Shown piece by piece: positions 22,531-34,050 of a stretch of DNA of 64,000 bases. How positions within the stretch are numbered: the first letter of the stretch is position 1; each line of letters begins with the position of its first letter. Made by a program: the position numbers and the translations under genes. The notes under the pieces are model-generated. The model searched no databases and was not told where the DNA came from. It saw only the letters and a program-made list of their open reading frames with translations. Source of the DNA: Talinum fruticosum (Eukaryota > Streptophyta > Magnoliopsida > Caryophyllales > Talinaceae); NCBI GenBank assembly GCA_021018815.1, contig JAITYX010000048.1, forward strand, positions 4,519,501 through 4,583,500, written 5' to 3'.

Positions 22531-24104
22531 CATCTTCCTCTTAAACGACATTATTTATAAAGGACTCCTCCTTCCCATGCCATACCCATACCTTTAAGTT
22601 GTGTCAAACCCATGCCGATATAGGTGACCTTTTACAACCTTAGGGGGAATCTTGAGGAGTTGAAACACCTTAAACACGGACATAATATAGATTGTTCTTC
22701 GAATTTGGCGGTATGTTTGACGGTAATCTATAGGAAGTTGTTAACACCATCAGGATATTCTACACTTCTCCTATCGTTATAAACCCGCACTTGATCCATA
22801 CCTTACCCATAAACACGAGAAGCAATTCACCACATACAGTTCGAGAAATACGTACTTACGCACAAATAATATGACATGAGCCTAAGATACTTCTACGAGG
22901 ATAGATGGTCCTAAACCCATTCAAGAATAATATGACCCTAGACCGTGTGGCAAAATCTTATCATACATTTGACAAAATTCCGGCAGCATTTCCCCTTAGT
23001 CCTTTAAGTACAACATATGAAAACGAAGTGGCTAATGTGTATATGCTTACTTAATTTATGATAACATAAGTCAAGATACACACATCAAAATCATTGTCAT
23101 CATAATTGCACCCAAATAACAAGAGAGGAAATGAGCACTTGTGATATCTTGTCAAATTTATGATAAGATTATAATAATAGCCACACAACCTATTATCATA
23201 TTATTCTCAAACTGTCCAACACGGACAATTCGAAAACTTATTACATACCAAGCTAAAATCCTAAACTCTATATGCACATTTATACACGTACCTTGACCTA
23301 GGATAACTTGTTATGTACATATGTTTGAACGGGTTCTCCAAGCTTATAAAATGCATACGATAATTTAATGAAGCATGTCATTAATAAAATTATATGAAAA
23401 ACAATAAAGCCCTATATCCAAATTATCTTTCTATTTCTCTCAAACCCTAAGCAAATTTGGATGCACTCTTTTGATTTACCATCATTAACTATCATTCTAT
23501 TTCCCTATAAGTTAAATCCTAAAGTCCTAAACCCATTTCTTAAATCTCTAACATTTCTCGAATTTCCAACTTAATAAATTAAGCAAATATTGCCCATATT
23601 CTCAACATTCACACATTCTCAATATTCAACATTTTCAACAAAGATTCAACATTTCAACAATCTCAAATATTACCCACATTCTCAACATTTACATCATTAC
23701 TCCGGATACATTCACCATTTAACTATATTAAATCTTGTAAATAACTTAAAGCAAAAAATAAGAAAGGACTTGTAAGAACGACGAAAACAACGACGACAAT
23801 GAGCAGACGAAAACAACGGCGACAATAAACGAGGAAAACAATGGCGACAACGGCGACACACACACGCCACCGGCGAAAAATACTAAGATAGCTACAAGAA
23901 AGAAGAGAGACGAGGAGTGAGCGAAACGGAAATTGAACAACCAAGAGGAACAACGGTGATAATAACTTACCGGCGACTCCGAGTAGATCTAAATCGAGTT
24001 GTGGAAGAAAGTGAACGGTGGAGAATGATCACGCCGAGAGTAAATAGCGAGATGAAGTGGGCAAGGAAATACCTCTCTCGTTTTTAGATCTGTTTTGAAA
24101 GACA
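22531..24104. other. CACTA interior, no gene recognised (copy 2)
   Basis: Equivalent of 4141-5712, with the same low-complexity patches at about 23590-23700 and 23775-23870. Confidence 0.6.
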
Positions 24105-24445
24105 TTTGACAACGATTCTTTCACGGAACCCTCATCATATGTCACATATGACGACGGTTCTATGAAAAAACCATTGTCCAAACATTGCCCAATCATATGA
24201 CGACGATTCTATGAAAAAACCATCGTCCAAACATTGCCCGATACATATGACGACGGTTCTATGAAAAAATCGTCTTCCAAACAATGCCCAATACATATGA
24301 TGACGGTGCCAATGTACGAACCGTCGTCATATGTGCTTTAGAAGGCCGGTTATTTACAAAAATGCCACCGGTCCAATTTTCATGACAGTTTGTCCTTTTA
24401 ACCGTCGTTAAAGACCCATCGTTAAAAGTGATTTACGTAATAGTG

Positions 24446-25995
24446 TATGATTCCATTTCGCTAGTATCCAAGTTATAAATTCTGGTATTTACTTGGGGAC
24501 CTCAATAACATGCTTTCAAGATAATGTTTTCTCTTAGTAGTCTCTGGATTTATTAATAGCTACATTTTATATTGGATATTTTTGTGAAGATCTTATGATG
24601 ATTCACTTTTATATATTTGACTGAATTTCATTCTGTACTTTTATAGTTGATCATTTCGTGATTTTTGAGATTTCTTCAATCAATATTCCTCTAACATATT
24701 CTCGTATATTATTCTTACCGTATCTAGCTCTCAAATAATGAGGAAACAATGTGTAAATCCTTATTGAGATATTCCTTAATATGTATATATTTCATAACAA
24801 AAGCTATTCAAGAATATATAAGGATAAGTCTAAATAAATCATTTACTGAGACTAAATTTCCTTAATCTATTAATTTGGAATTTTTTAAGTCTAATATTCA
24901 ATATGTTCAAATTCCATATATATCTTAATTCAAATAATAAACTTAGTGAAGATGAGTTCAAAGAGTTATTTCGACATATTTCAATGTTTGCCAACTTAAT
25001 TAATTTCGGGATAGTAAATCGGCTAAGATAGAATTAAAACAACTAGTTCTAGTTCAATCCTTGAAGCATGCCGGTTGAAAAGAGACGTTATAAATGTGAA
25101 ATTATTTAGCAAAACTTAATGTCCGAGTCATATTGAGTTGCTTAGTTTTCTAGAATTGAGTGGCTCAATCAAGCTTAGTTATAGTGTTCGTTTTTACTTT
25201 CTAAAGTAGACTTGAGTCCTTAGACTTTTAAGAAAGAATCTTTTAAGTGCAAAGTCTTAGGTCTGTTATCTAATAGTTAACTTTACTTGTGAATTTATTT
25301 TAAGGTTCATCTTGATTAGTCCCCTGTTTAGATGAATGATTTTAACTCAAAATTAGTTAACGGGTTAGTTTCTTACCTAAGTCTTCGAGAGAGAGTAGAG
25401 AGAAAATAATTTAGCGAGAAAGAGGGTCTCTTAGTTGCTAAATAGTGTGTGAAATAGAGGAGGAAGCCCTCTATTTATAGCAAATAATTAGGTTTAGAAA
25501 ACCCTAAACCTAGCCCGTTATCCGTCGGCTAAGAGATGAACCGAGCTCGAAATTTCTGGAAAAGGTAAAGAAAAACAAGAAAAGCTGAACAGGTTAAACC
25601 AGAAGCTGAACCAGCCAAAACAACGATGTTTAGAGGACTCCATTTGCTAGTGTCGGTTTTCAAATGACCTAATTTGAGGTCTGGGACATCGCAACATGTT
25701 TCGATGTTAAAAAGGAGGAAGTGTTGCGTTAGCAGAACTTGGGGACCGGTGCCGGTTCGAAGCTACGCTTAGGAGCCCGAACCTAGATGGACCGCCGAAA
25801 ATAAATGAAAATGGACTAAATTTGGCTTAATGAAAAACAAATAGGATTGTTTTATGGTTTGAGAAAAGAAATAGGGTCTTTGAAATAAAACAAATAGGAC
25901 TAAATTTGGAAAACAAGAACACTAAAAAGGTTTGAGAAAAGAAAAGGCAAGCGCTGTTTGAAATAAAACCAAAACTTCACAAATGATAAATTATA
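24446..25995. other. Non-coding, unassigned (copy 2)
   Basis: Equivalent of 6054-7602. Substitutions relative to copy 1 are frequent up to about 25745 and then almost cease. Confidence 0.5.
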
Positions 25996-26086
25996 CTACT
26001 TGGTCCCAAATTACTTGTCCCTCTTAAAATAAAAAGTCATACTTTTACGAGACATAAAAAAGGGTCTTATAGGCTAGAGGAAGTAG
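25996..26086. mobile_element. Stowaway-like MITE (copy 2)
   Basis: Identical to 7603-7693, including both flanking TA dinucleotides. Confidence 0.65.
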
Positions 26087-26369
26087 TAATTATTAAAAAT
26101 TAATAAGTGATTTTAAAGTAGGTAATGTATAAATTTAGACTATTGATCTTGCATTAATTAATGATATTGGAATAACAACTAAAAAATAAAATTAGTAGAA
26201 ATTTATTTAATGGAACAGACATGTTTATTTAGCTGTCAAGTGTGAATATAGTATATGGTTTATTACACAATTAAACATAGGAAGTATGCATGCGGCATGG
26301 AAGTTTTATTATAATGAGCCACATGGATATATTATACAAGTATGCAATACTGATTAAGTAACTTGTAAT

Positions 26370-26733
26370 TTAGCAATCCCTACGACACTCGCATCTAAAT
26401 ACCGGCACACATACACCGACTGGCCAATTCTCTTTCTTGCACTCGTTAGTACAAGCCCAGTCGCTAATAATACTGAAGCATCCCCCTCTAAAGAACTTGC
26501 TTGGTTTTGCACATGTCGCTGCTTCAACTTGGACCATGCTTCTCTCTGCATTATCAATACGCATTTATAATTTCCATAAAATGAAGACACAAAATTAAGT
26601 GCAAAACTAGTGCTACAGCTTAAAAGACAATGAAGAGAGAGATGGAAGGGAGGGGATATCTGCTACACTTACGGGAAGCAAGCAAGAGAGAAACCACCAA
26701 GAAAAGCCCGAAAATTTTCTTATCCATGGCCAT
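26370..26733 (-). CDS. Plant defensin (CS-alpha-beta, gamma-thionin type), copy 2
   Basis: Same gene structure as copy 1: exon 1 at 26733-26673, GT-AG intron at 26672-26546, exon 2 at 26545-26370. All coding bases and the intron are identical to 7977-8340 by eye, so the predicted secreted eight-cysteine peptide is the same. The promoter is also copied for more than 650 bp, including the TATA box at 26834-26843. Dosage or expression could differ, because a Tat retrotransposon begins only about 1.1 kb upstream (27868), where copy 1 has different sequence from 9369 on. No damage is visible in either copy. Confidence 0.9.
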
Positions 26734-26833
26734 GATATGATTTTGGCGTAACCTACTACTCAGCTACTGATATCTGACTCTTTATCTCTCCTTTTTGATG
26801 TAATTGTGTAGTACTACAACCAAAAAACTAAGC

Positions 26834-26843
26834 TATATATATA
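26834..26843 (-). promoter_or_regulatory. TATA box of defensin copy 2
   Basis: TATATATATA about 100 bp upstream of the start codon, identical to copy 1. Confidence 0.65.
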
Positions 26844-27034
26844 GACATCCACACCGAAGACGACTGTATTGCTTAGAGGCACCCAAGGAAGACTTGGTCG
26901 CAGCTCTTAGCTAATCAAAACATATATGAATGAAGATTATTTGAGCAGATAAATGACAAGTGTGTATATATTTTATTTGCTTAGGGATACTGAAGTTAAA
27001 AGAAATGCCAAGTTGAAAGGGGAGCTGAGCTCTC

Positions 27035-27056
27035 TTGACCTCTTCGGCTTTTGACC
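27035..27056 (-). promoter_or_regulatory. Paired W-box cores upstream of defensin copy 2
   Basis: TTGACC at 27035-27040 and 27051-27056, same spacing as in copy 1. Confidence 0.5.
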
Positions 27057-27757
27057 TTTTCAGCGCACCCCATACATTAAAAAGTAAGTGCATGGATTAG
27101 TAATTTAACTATTTAATTTGATGTAGTATATTATTTTAGTTAATCAGTGACTCAACTATTTACATTTTCTGTTTTGATGGTTAGTATTATTATAATTGAG
27201 ATTTTTGCTGCTAATCTTTAGAAATTAAAATTTTAAGTAGGTTTTTGCCTAACACCCTTAAAATCTTAACAAAATATTCTTTGATTATATTCTAATATCT
27301 TATTTTGTTGTTTACATATACATGTATAGTTTTAATTTCAACAAAAATTAAACAACTTTTCATAAAAATCAATTAAATCTATCAATTTCTAGCCTCACAC
27401 TACTACGAGATATAACTTTGTATTACGACCTCTTTATAACGGTTAAAACAAAAACAATTCTTAAAAATGAGGCGGTGACATTGTTTATCGTATCCGATAA
27501 CACTCAACGGGAGAAGGTCGGGAGGAGGCATGAGTCGGGTTTGGCTTGAGAATCACACCGGTGGCTTGTCATGGTGTTTTTGAATGAAAGAAGGGGAGAG
27601 ATGAAAGAAAAAGTAAATTGATTATCAATTAATTAAAATAGGTTATCAAAAACATTAATTAAAATAAAAGAAGTTGAAGAGAGAGAATATTGTGTAACAC
27701 CGTTAACTCTTTTATAACAAAAATAGGTTACTTACTAAAAACTTACGTTATAAAAAA

Positions 27758-27776
27758 ATGCCAAGTTGAAAGGGGA
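27758..27776. other. Templated 19-bp insertion at the duplication breakpoint
   Basis: ATGCCAAGTTGAAAGGGGA at the point where copy 2 stops matching copy 1 is an exact repeat of 27005-27023 in the defensin promoter. Short templated insertions like this are a usual trace of end-joining or template-switching repair. Confidence 0.75.
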
Positions 27777-27867
27777 ATTAATACTTAAATTAGATCGGTT
27801 AGCCACTAAAGCGGCTAATCACAACCAAAGAGACCAAAATAATAACTAATTAACATGAAATACAAGC

Positions 27868-28483
27868 TGATTCGGGTATTTCCGGGCGGTTCCAGCTCAA
27901 CCGACACGTCACTAGCCGACTGGGCCCAATCAGTTGGACCAGGGTGGAATCGGCCCAAGACGATCCTTAACGGGCTAGGTAAAAGCCCCAAAGCCCACTA
28001 GGGCTAGGGTTTCCCTAAACCACGGTAAAAGTACCATTTTACCCCTTTAAAATCTTCTATAAATACTCACCTTTTCACACATCCCAAGGCATGTTATGCT
28101 TTTATGCTCATTTGACAAGACATCTCATTGGAAGATAATCACTCAAGCTTCGAGCTCTCAATTCTCATTCATAGCGTTCATCGGTGTTCATCGAGCACAC
28201 ATTCATCCCCGAGAACTTCCATCTTTGGAAATCTTCTCGTCTCCCAAGGAACCCCTCACGCATATCGAGGAAGATCTCCTCGATCCTTTCAATCAAATCG
28301 GATACTAACTTGAGCGTCGGAGGGCGTTCCCGGGACCCACCACCCGGGATTCGCCTTTTGCGAGTTCGAGCGAGTCACCACTCGGCTCGGATCGCTCGTG
28401 CCACGTCCTCGGAACCGTAGCAATAAATCCTTCCTCTCTCCGAATCATCATCCACCTCATCAACTCAGATTTCTCCGGAAACA
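27868..28483 (+). repeat. Tat 5' LTR
   Basis: 616 bp, TG...CA, with a TATAAATA box at 28058-28065. Matches 53434-54047. Differences are concentrated at CAG/CGG sites: for example TCGAGCACAC here against TCAGCACAC at 53756, and GCGAGTTC against GCGGGTTC. Confidence 0.9.
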
Positions 28484-28487
28484 GGTT

Positions 28488-28505
28488 TGGCGCCGTCCGT
28501 GGGGA
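28488..28505 (+). other. Tat primer-binding site
   Basis: TGGCGCCGTCCGTGGGGA, four bases after the 5' LTR. The TGGCGCCGT start is common for plant Ty3/gypsy primer sites. I did not assign the tRNA. Confidence 0.7.
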
Positions 28506-28517
28506 GGAAGGTAGCAT

Positions 28518-29088
28518 ATGGTCACCGGTGGCACTCGATCTCGATCCAAGATGACTCGTGACGCGAACAACCCACCAGTTCCACACCCTAATCGCTCAAT
28601 GCTGCGGGGGCCAATCCCGCGACGCTCCTCAAGCCGAGGACGCAGAATCGTCTCATCGGTCCGCCGGCAACCGCCACACCCAGCCGGAGGGGTACGTCAC
28701 CCTAGGGGCTCTCCGGAACCTAATCGAGACCCTTAAAGCGATCGTTGCACAACAAGTGCAAGAACAAGTACGAGCCACTATGGAACAGCGTATGCCAATC
28801 ATGCCTTTCCATTATACCCCAACTCCCGGTATGCGCAACCCCTAGGGAGGTCAGCCTGTTGGCCACTTCTCGGGTGGGATGCCTTCTCACGTGGTTCCAG
28901 CCACGACCCACCAAGGCCCCGACGACATTTATTCCTGAACAACCTAACGCCCGCCCACGAGGCACTATGAGGAGGGAGACGCTAGGGGATCATCGAAGCC
29001 AAGAGAGCTCTTCATAGAGCCAATGAAAATGTCGCAACATCCCATACGGCTTCAACCCCTACGCCACCCACAGCAGGCGTTCCGCTTG
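28518..29088 (+). pseudogene. Tat gag, 5' part
   Basis: Frames from MVTGGTRSRSKM onward, continuing in another frame through QPEGYVTLGALRNLIETLKA and a Gln/Ala-rich helix (IVAQQVQEQVRATMEQRM). This matches the variable N-terminus of Tat Gag. Interrupted at 29088 by the copia insertion and resumed at 40001. Frameshifts are present, some possibly technical. Confidence 0.65.
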
Positions 29089-30664
29089 TGAAGGTTTGCT
29101 CAAGGAGAGTCCGAGTCACCCTAGGGGGATGAATAGGGTGATAGAAAATTCTTTTTGAAAATACACATTTTTGCGCGAAAAGAGGCAAAGATAGAATGCG
29201 AGTCTAATAACGAGTCGGAAAAGATTGGACTCGAAAGCAATGAATCGGAAGAAGCTAGAGCACTAAGGTGCATGCGAGTCTAGAATGAACTCGGAAAAGG
29301 AACACGAGAGATTTTACGTGGAAACCCTCCTGGGGCAGAAAACCACGGCCCGTGTCAATCCAGACACGAAGTCAAATCCACTATTTTGAGTCCACAAAAT
29401 ACCGTGAACTTGACGAGAACCCGAGTTGCTCCCTTAGACAACTCTATACAAATTTTCCTAGACTCGAAGTTACCTTATCCGATCTAGTACTTCCTAGCTG
29501 AGATAACCCTTACAGTTAGGGACAACTAAGCTGAGTTAACCTTTACTGACTTAGTCAAGGGACCTTACAAAGAATGTAAGAAGAGTTTGTAACTAAGTAC
29601 AAGACCTTACAACTCGAAAGTAATGAATTACAGAGAGGGAGTTGTAAGTTGAAGATTGAGAGTACATACAATAACTTTGATCAAGTAAGTGTATAGACAA
29701 TATGTTCGGCAACCTTCAAGTCTTGTGAAGTGGCTTCTATTTATAGATAACCAAGCGAGTAGCCGTTATCTTCATCTGCTGACCGAGAGTCTTCTGTGAC
29801 CGTTGGTAGAAGCTTTACGAGTCACTCGAAAGTATCCGTTGAAATATGAACGTTGAACAACGGTTTAACTCTCTTGGAAGTCCCAAAACCAACGGTTGTG
29901 TCTTGAAAAATGAGGTGGAAACCACCGTTGAGGCTTAGCGTTCCATTTTTCCGAGATATGGAAGCGGACGACTTCGACACAATCTTACAGGACTAAAGCG
30001 GGGAAGGTGAAAAGCCATATCTGCTTGGTGATTTGACGTTACAAGCCGAGCTACTTTTATAGTTTGAAAAGATATCCTCGATTGGATAACCTACAAAAGT
30101 AAAACAACTTTGGTTTCCAAAGTATAAAATACTTTGGTCCAAGGTTAGACACGAGATAATAAAATAATCATGATAATTAACCAACAGATTATCGAGTCGG
30201 AAAAGAAATGGAATTTTACGAGTCTAAAATCCATGAGACTCGAGAATTCCATAAGACTTAGTCTTAAGCAAAGAATCAAGTTACGTAACGAATATTAGAG
30301 AGGGAAAAACTTGATATAGACTAAGTACGAAAAAAACTACAAATGCTGACTATGCAAACAATAGAGTAAATAACCACAAGTCGGATTACGAGTGAGAAAC
30401 GACGGAATACTCGTATATTCAAAATGCGATTAATCGAGTGAGAGTGGACTCGGAATAAAGAACCGAGTTTTACGAGTCGCTAACCAAAAGCGATAACGAG
30501 AGATGAGTGAGGGCCGAATAACTTAGAGAAGATACTATTTTACTCAAGTAAGTTTCTAAGACACGAGAGAATGCCTTGGAATCAAAACTCTATAAGAATG
30601 ACATCGTTATACCGATTCCTTTTGCATGACTCGGAAAGATATTGAGCAGATGTCCGAGTCTTCA
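29089..30664 (-). repeat. Copia 3' LTR
   Basis: Partner of 38418-40000. TATA box on the minus strand at 29738-29745. The sequence is unusually rich in GACTCGG/CCGAGTC motifs. Confidence 0.9.
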
Positions 30665-30685
30665 ATCTCCCCTTTTTGATGAAAG
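30665..30685 (-). other. Copia polypurine tract
   Basis: On the minus strand, CATCAAAAAGGGGAGAT lies directly before the LTR start TGAAGACTCGG, the expected position for plus-strand priming. Confidence 0.8.
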
Positions 30686-30999
30686 GCATTCCATACTTAA
30701 ACAGAAACTTTGTTAGAGAAAAATAGATTGATTCCGAGTAGTTTGTTCAAGAGTAAGGCATATTGAATAGATCGAGCAATATACAATATATCGAGCAATA
30801 TAAAGTATGCTTTAACTCATTAATAAAGAACTCAGTAAGATATCGAAAAAAAAAAGAAAAAGAACTCGAAATTAATAATTAAATGCATCAATTCATTAAA
30901 AAAAATTACAAGGGAATAGACTCCCCTAAATAAGACAACCAGGTTTCGACTACATTTCTCCCCCTTGCCTTTCAGCAAAAACAAGAAACAAAAAGAAGG

Positions 31000-32701
31000 G
31001 AGAAAAGTACAAGTAAAACATATAAGTTGTCCGGACAAAAGAAAATTTTGAAGCGAAATTGCGGAGACATTGAGGAATTGTGACTCGGTGCATGGCTCCA
31101 ACTAGGAAGGAGGGGATTTCGAGTGGAGGCGGAGGTGCGCCGGCGCTGATAAGATCTTGACGATGTGCTTGAGCGCGGCGAAGGAGAAGCCGGAATAGTT
31201 CGCGAGGGCTCGGCTACGAGTGGGCTGACCCGGAGAGAGTGGATCGAGGGGTTCTTCCCTTGGGACCTCGGGGCTGGAGGGGTTGCTCGGGCGACTCGGC
31301 CGGGGGCGAGATCTTCGACCCACTCGAGGCTGCTGTCCGAGCGAGTACTGACAATTTGAGCTTGGGGAGCGAGCTGTCCCTCGGCGGTTGCCACGGCCTC
31401 TTCTTCCCTTTGCTCGGAAGGGGTTGCCTCGGCCGTGGGTTCCTCGGCATCCTCCGCTGCATCTGCCGCTTCTTCCTCGGCTTCCTCGTTGTCCGAGGAG
31501 GTCGGGCACTGGGCTCGAAGACGCCTCGGAGGTGTCCGAGTCATCCTGGTCTGAGCCGCCTTGGACCTTCTTTCTCCGAGGAGCTCGGCTAGCTCCTACT
31601 GCTCCTTAACCAGCTCTCTCATCTCAAGAACGAGAGACTGCTTGCTCTCGGATTTGGGGCTGGCCGGTCTTTTGGTTGATGGTCGGACCACGAAGAACAG
31701 AACTTGAAACCCCCGAGCATGTCTACGAATTCGGAAGACACGAGAGGTGATCTTGTCCATGAAGACGAGGGGACAAGAGGGCGAGAGAGAGTTTTGGAAG
31801 CACTTGGAGGTGGAGGCACCACCAGGTGAAGAGGGAAGAGGGAGAGGGGTTGATTTACGAGTCGAGGTGGAGAAGGAGGCCTCGGCTACGAGTTGTGAAC
31901 CCGGACACCGGGGTTAGTTTCTGGTATCCGTACCCCTGGAGTTCCTTCTTGCCGACCACAATGGCCGCCTCGGACACCGCGTTAGGGTCGGAGGGAAGAG
32001 GAACTTGGAATTGTTTGAAGACTAGGGTGAGAAGAGCACCAAAAGGAAGGGAGGTGTTCTTCTTGCTCTGGAGTTGAGCTGGCACGGCGGCCATCCGCTC
32101 CAATGAGGGAGGGGAAGAGGTCGACTTCGTATCCTTCCGGGATATCGAAGAGGGCTTTGAGGTGCTTGGAGTTGGGGTTCTCCTTGCTTGGAATGTTGTG
32201 AGAAGAAGGTTCTCATCGGCGAAAGCACGAAGCCTGGCTTCGACTTCAAGCGAGTCACGAGAAAAGTTCTTCTCGGACCCGGGGAATTCTTTAGCGTACT
32301 TTTCAAAGAAGTCGTCGGCGACTTCGAGTGAAGGAATAGGGTTCTTGTTCAAGAGAGAGAAGAAACTTTGAACAGTCGGTGAAGGAGAGAGGTGTTAATA
32401 CGAACAGTAATGTTACGAACCGAGAGGTTAGAACATTTTCGGAGTGGGTGAGATGAGTATAAAACTCGAAACGAGTTCGGGATAGATGAACTCATCTGAA
32501 ACACAAGAAAGGGTAGACTCCGGTGGTTTGGATATTGGACAACCGAGGAGAATTTGGTTGTTGGGAAGAATTTGTCGTCCAGTGCAAGGTCTTTGGGTGA
32601 CAACGAGGTTTAGAAGGGGTTGAGCTTTACGGCTTGTTGGTGCGAGGCTTTTTAGAGGATGAAGAAACACGAAAGTCGGGGTGGTTTCCTCTTTTAGGCA
32701 T
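31000..32701 (-). pseudogene. Copia extra ORF (putative plant transposon protein)
   Basis: Located between RNase H and the polypurine tract, same strand as pol. The start is probably the ATG at 32701 (MPKRGNHPDFRVSSSSKK). Further on are SLEVADDFFEKYAKEFPG (32330), TSLPFGALLTLVFKQFQVPL (32050) and an acidic run, DNEEAEEEAADAAEDAEE, near 31490. The LPFGxLLTxxFxxFxVPL block is typical of the plant transposon-associated domain found in the additional ORF of SIRE-type elements. The tail contains YSGFSFAALKHIVKIL near 31150. The frame shifts several times, often in CCG/CTG contexts. Older literature calls this position envelope-like; no clear membrane segment supports that here. Confidence 0.55.
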
Positions 32702-32812
32702 TGTGAGAGATGAAAAGATGAAACTTTTCGAAAGAAAAAGAGAAGGAGGTGTAGAAGAGAAGAAAACGAAAATGGTAGAAGAAAAATGAGAAGAGAAGCG
32801 ATCGAAAACTTA

Positions 32813-32834
32813 CGAGAGAGAGAGAGAGAGAGAG
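32813..32834. repeat. (GA)n microsatellite
   Basis: About 11 GA repeats just upstream of the extra ORF on the minus strand. Confidence 0.85.
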
Positions 32835-33410
32835 AGTTTCTTCGACATTTGCGGACGATCAAGGGTCACTTGTTCACGTAGCAAACTTCCGCGAGAAGAT
32901 TTTCGTTTGAGAGGGAAGGAGTTTTAGAAAATCGAGATGAAGAGGGATAGTCGTTATATATAGAGAATACGCGCGCCCGTTCACTATCCGTTAAGTAACT
33001 CCGTTCGACTCGGCTCTGTCCATCGGTCATTAATGCCCGGTGTGACGGTTCTTCTTCAACGGTTGAGATATCGGCGGTTTGAAATCTGCGGTTATGATCG
33101 ATCGCGGTGCTCGAGAAAGAGAGAGAAAAGATTTTGAAATTATAATCCGAAACTCTCCATTGTTTTAGAGATAGCTTCGAGAAAATTTGATGTCCAATTT
33201 CTCTTACATCCGAGTTTGACTCGGAAAGAATTACAGTGACTCGAAAGAATTCAGTGACTCGAAATACGAAATAACTATCGGCCCGAGTATCACGTGGTCA
33301 AGCTGAACTAATGGTTATAAACATGAAAGCACATAGCACAGAAATAGTCAAGAATCATAACATAAAACTAAGCATTTAACATACCAAGCTCATTCCGAAT
33401 AAAAGCAGAA
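32835..33410. other. Copia spacer between RNase H and extra ORF
   Basis: No coding domain recognised. A TATATATAG box at about 32956-32964, 250 bp before the extra ORF on the minus strand, could be an internal promoter. Rich in GACTCGG motifs near 33210-33290. Confidence 0.4.
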
Positions 33411-33419
33411 TTGATCTTC

Positions 33420-34050
33420 ACCAAGAGGCTTAGTAAAGATATCGGCTAATTGAAGATTAGTAGGAATGAACTCAAGTGTAATATCACCCTTTTACGAGTG
33501 ATCGCGTAAGAAGTGATACCTAACCTCAATATGCTTTGTTTTTGAGTCTTTGGACAGGATTCTTAGTGATACTGATTGCGCTTTGATTGTCACACTTGAT
33601 TGGAGCCGAGTTGAGAAATAATCCAAGATCCTTCAAGTGTTGTTTTATCCAAAGGATGCGAGCGCAACAAGCTCCGGTGGCAATGTATTCGGCTTCCGCG
33701 ATTGATAAAGCTGCTGAGTTTTGCTTCTTTGAGTGCCGAGGATATTAGGGATTGACCCAGAAATTGGCAAGCTCCGGATGTGCTCTTTCGATCAACTTTA
33801 TATCCTGCGTAGTCTGCGTGCGAGTATCCGGTCGAGTCGGTTACGAGTCTACGGAATACCACGAGTCCTAAATTACGAGTACTGCAAGATATCCGAATAC
33901 TCTCTTCACCGCGAGTGAGATGTGATTCTTTTGGATTAGCTTGAAATCGTGCACATAAGCAAACACTGAACATTATATACGAGTGCGCTTGAAGTAAGAT
34001 ATAACGGTGATCCAATCATACCTCGATAGAGTTTCGATCTCTTGCTTTAC
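33420..34050 (-). pseudogene. Copia RNase H
   Basis: Minus-strand blocks: YSHADYAGYKVDRKSTSGAC (compare the usual SDADWAGxxxDRKSTSG) followed by QFLGQSLISSALKEAKLSS (compare FLGxxLISWxSKKQxxVA). The first catalytic Asp region reads HADYAG. Frame breaks occur near 33720 and 33900. Confidence 0.75.

Larger units (their letters stand above)
18559..24445 (-). mobile_element. CACTA (En/Spm) element, copy 2, defective
   Basis: Duplicate of 189-6053 with the same degenerate ends (TACTACAAGAACC on the left, ...TACGTAATAGTG on the right) and the same internal inversion. The left array (18559-18955) has a complete hairpin near 18773-18820 that is half deleted in copy 1. The right array is at 24105-24445. 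Confidence 0.8.
18366..27759. repeat. Segmental duplication, copy 2
   Basis: Second direct copy of 1-9368, in the same orientation and about 18.4 kb downstream. It carries the same CACTA element with the same internal inversion, the same MITE and the same defensin gene, so all three were present before the duplication. It ends abruptly at 27759, where a 19-base piece of its own upstream sequence is pasted in. A Tat retrotransposon begins 109 bases later. Confidence 0.95.

Noticed and set aside
31165..31609. Plus-strand frames opposite the copia extra ORF
   Set aside because: GC-rich shadow frames of the minus-strand acidic/Ser-rich ORF; no domain and wrong strand for the element.
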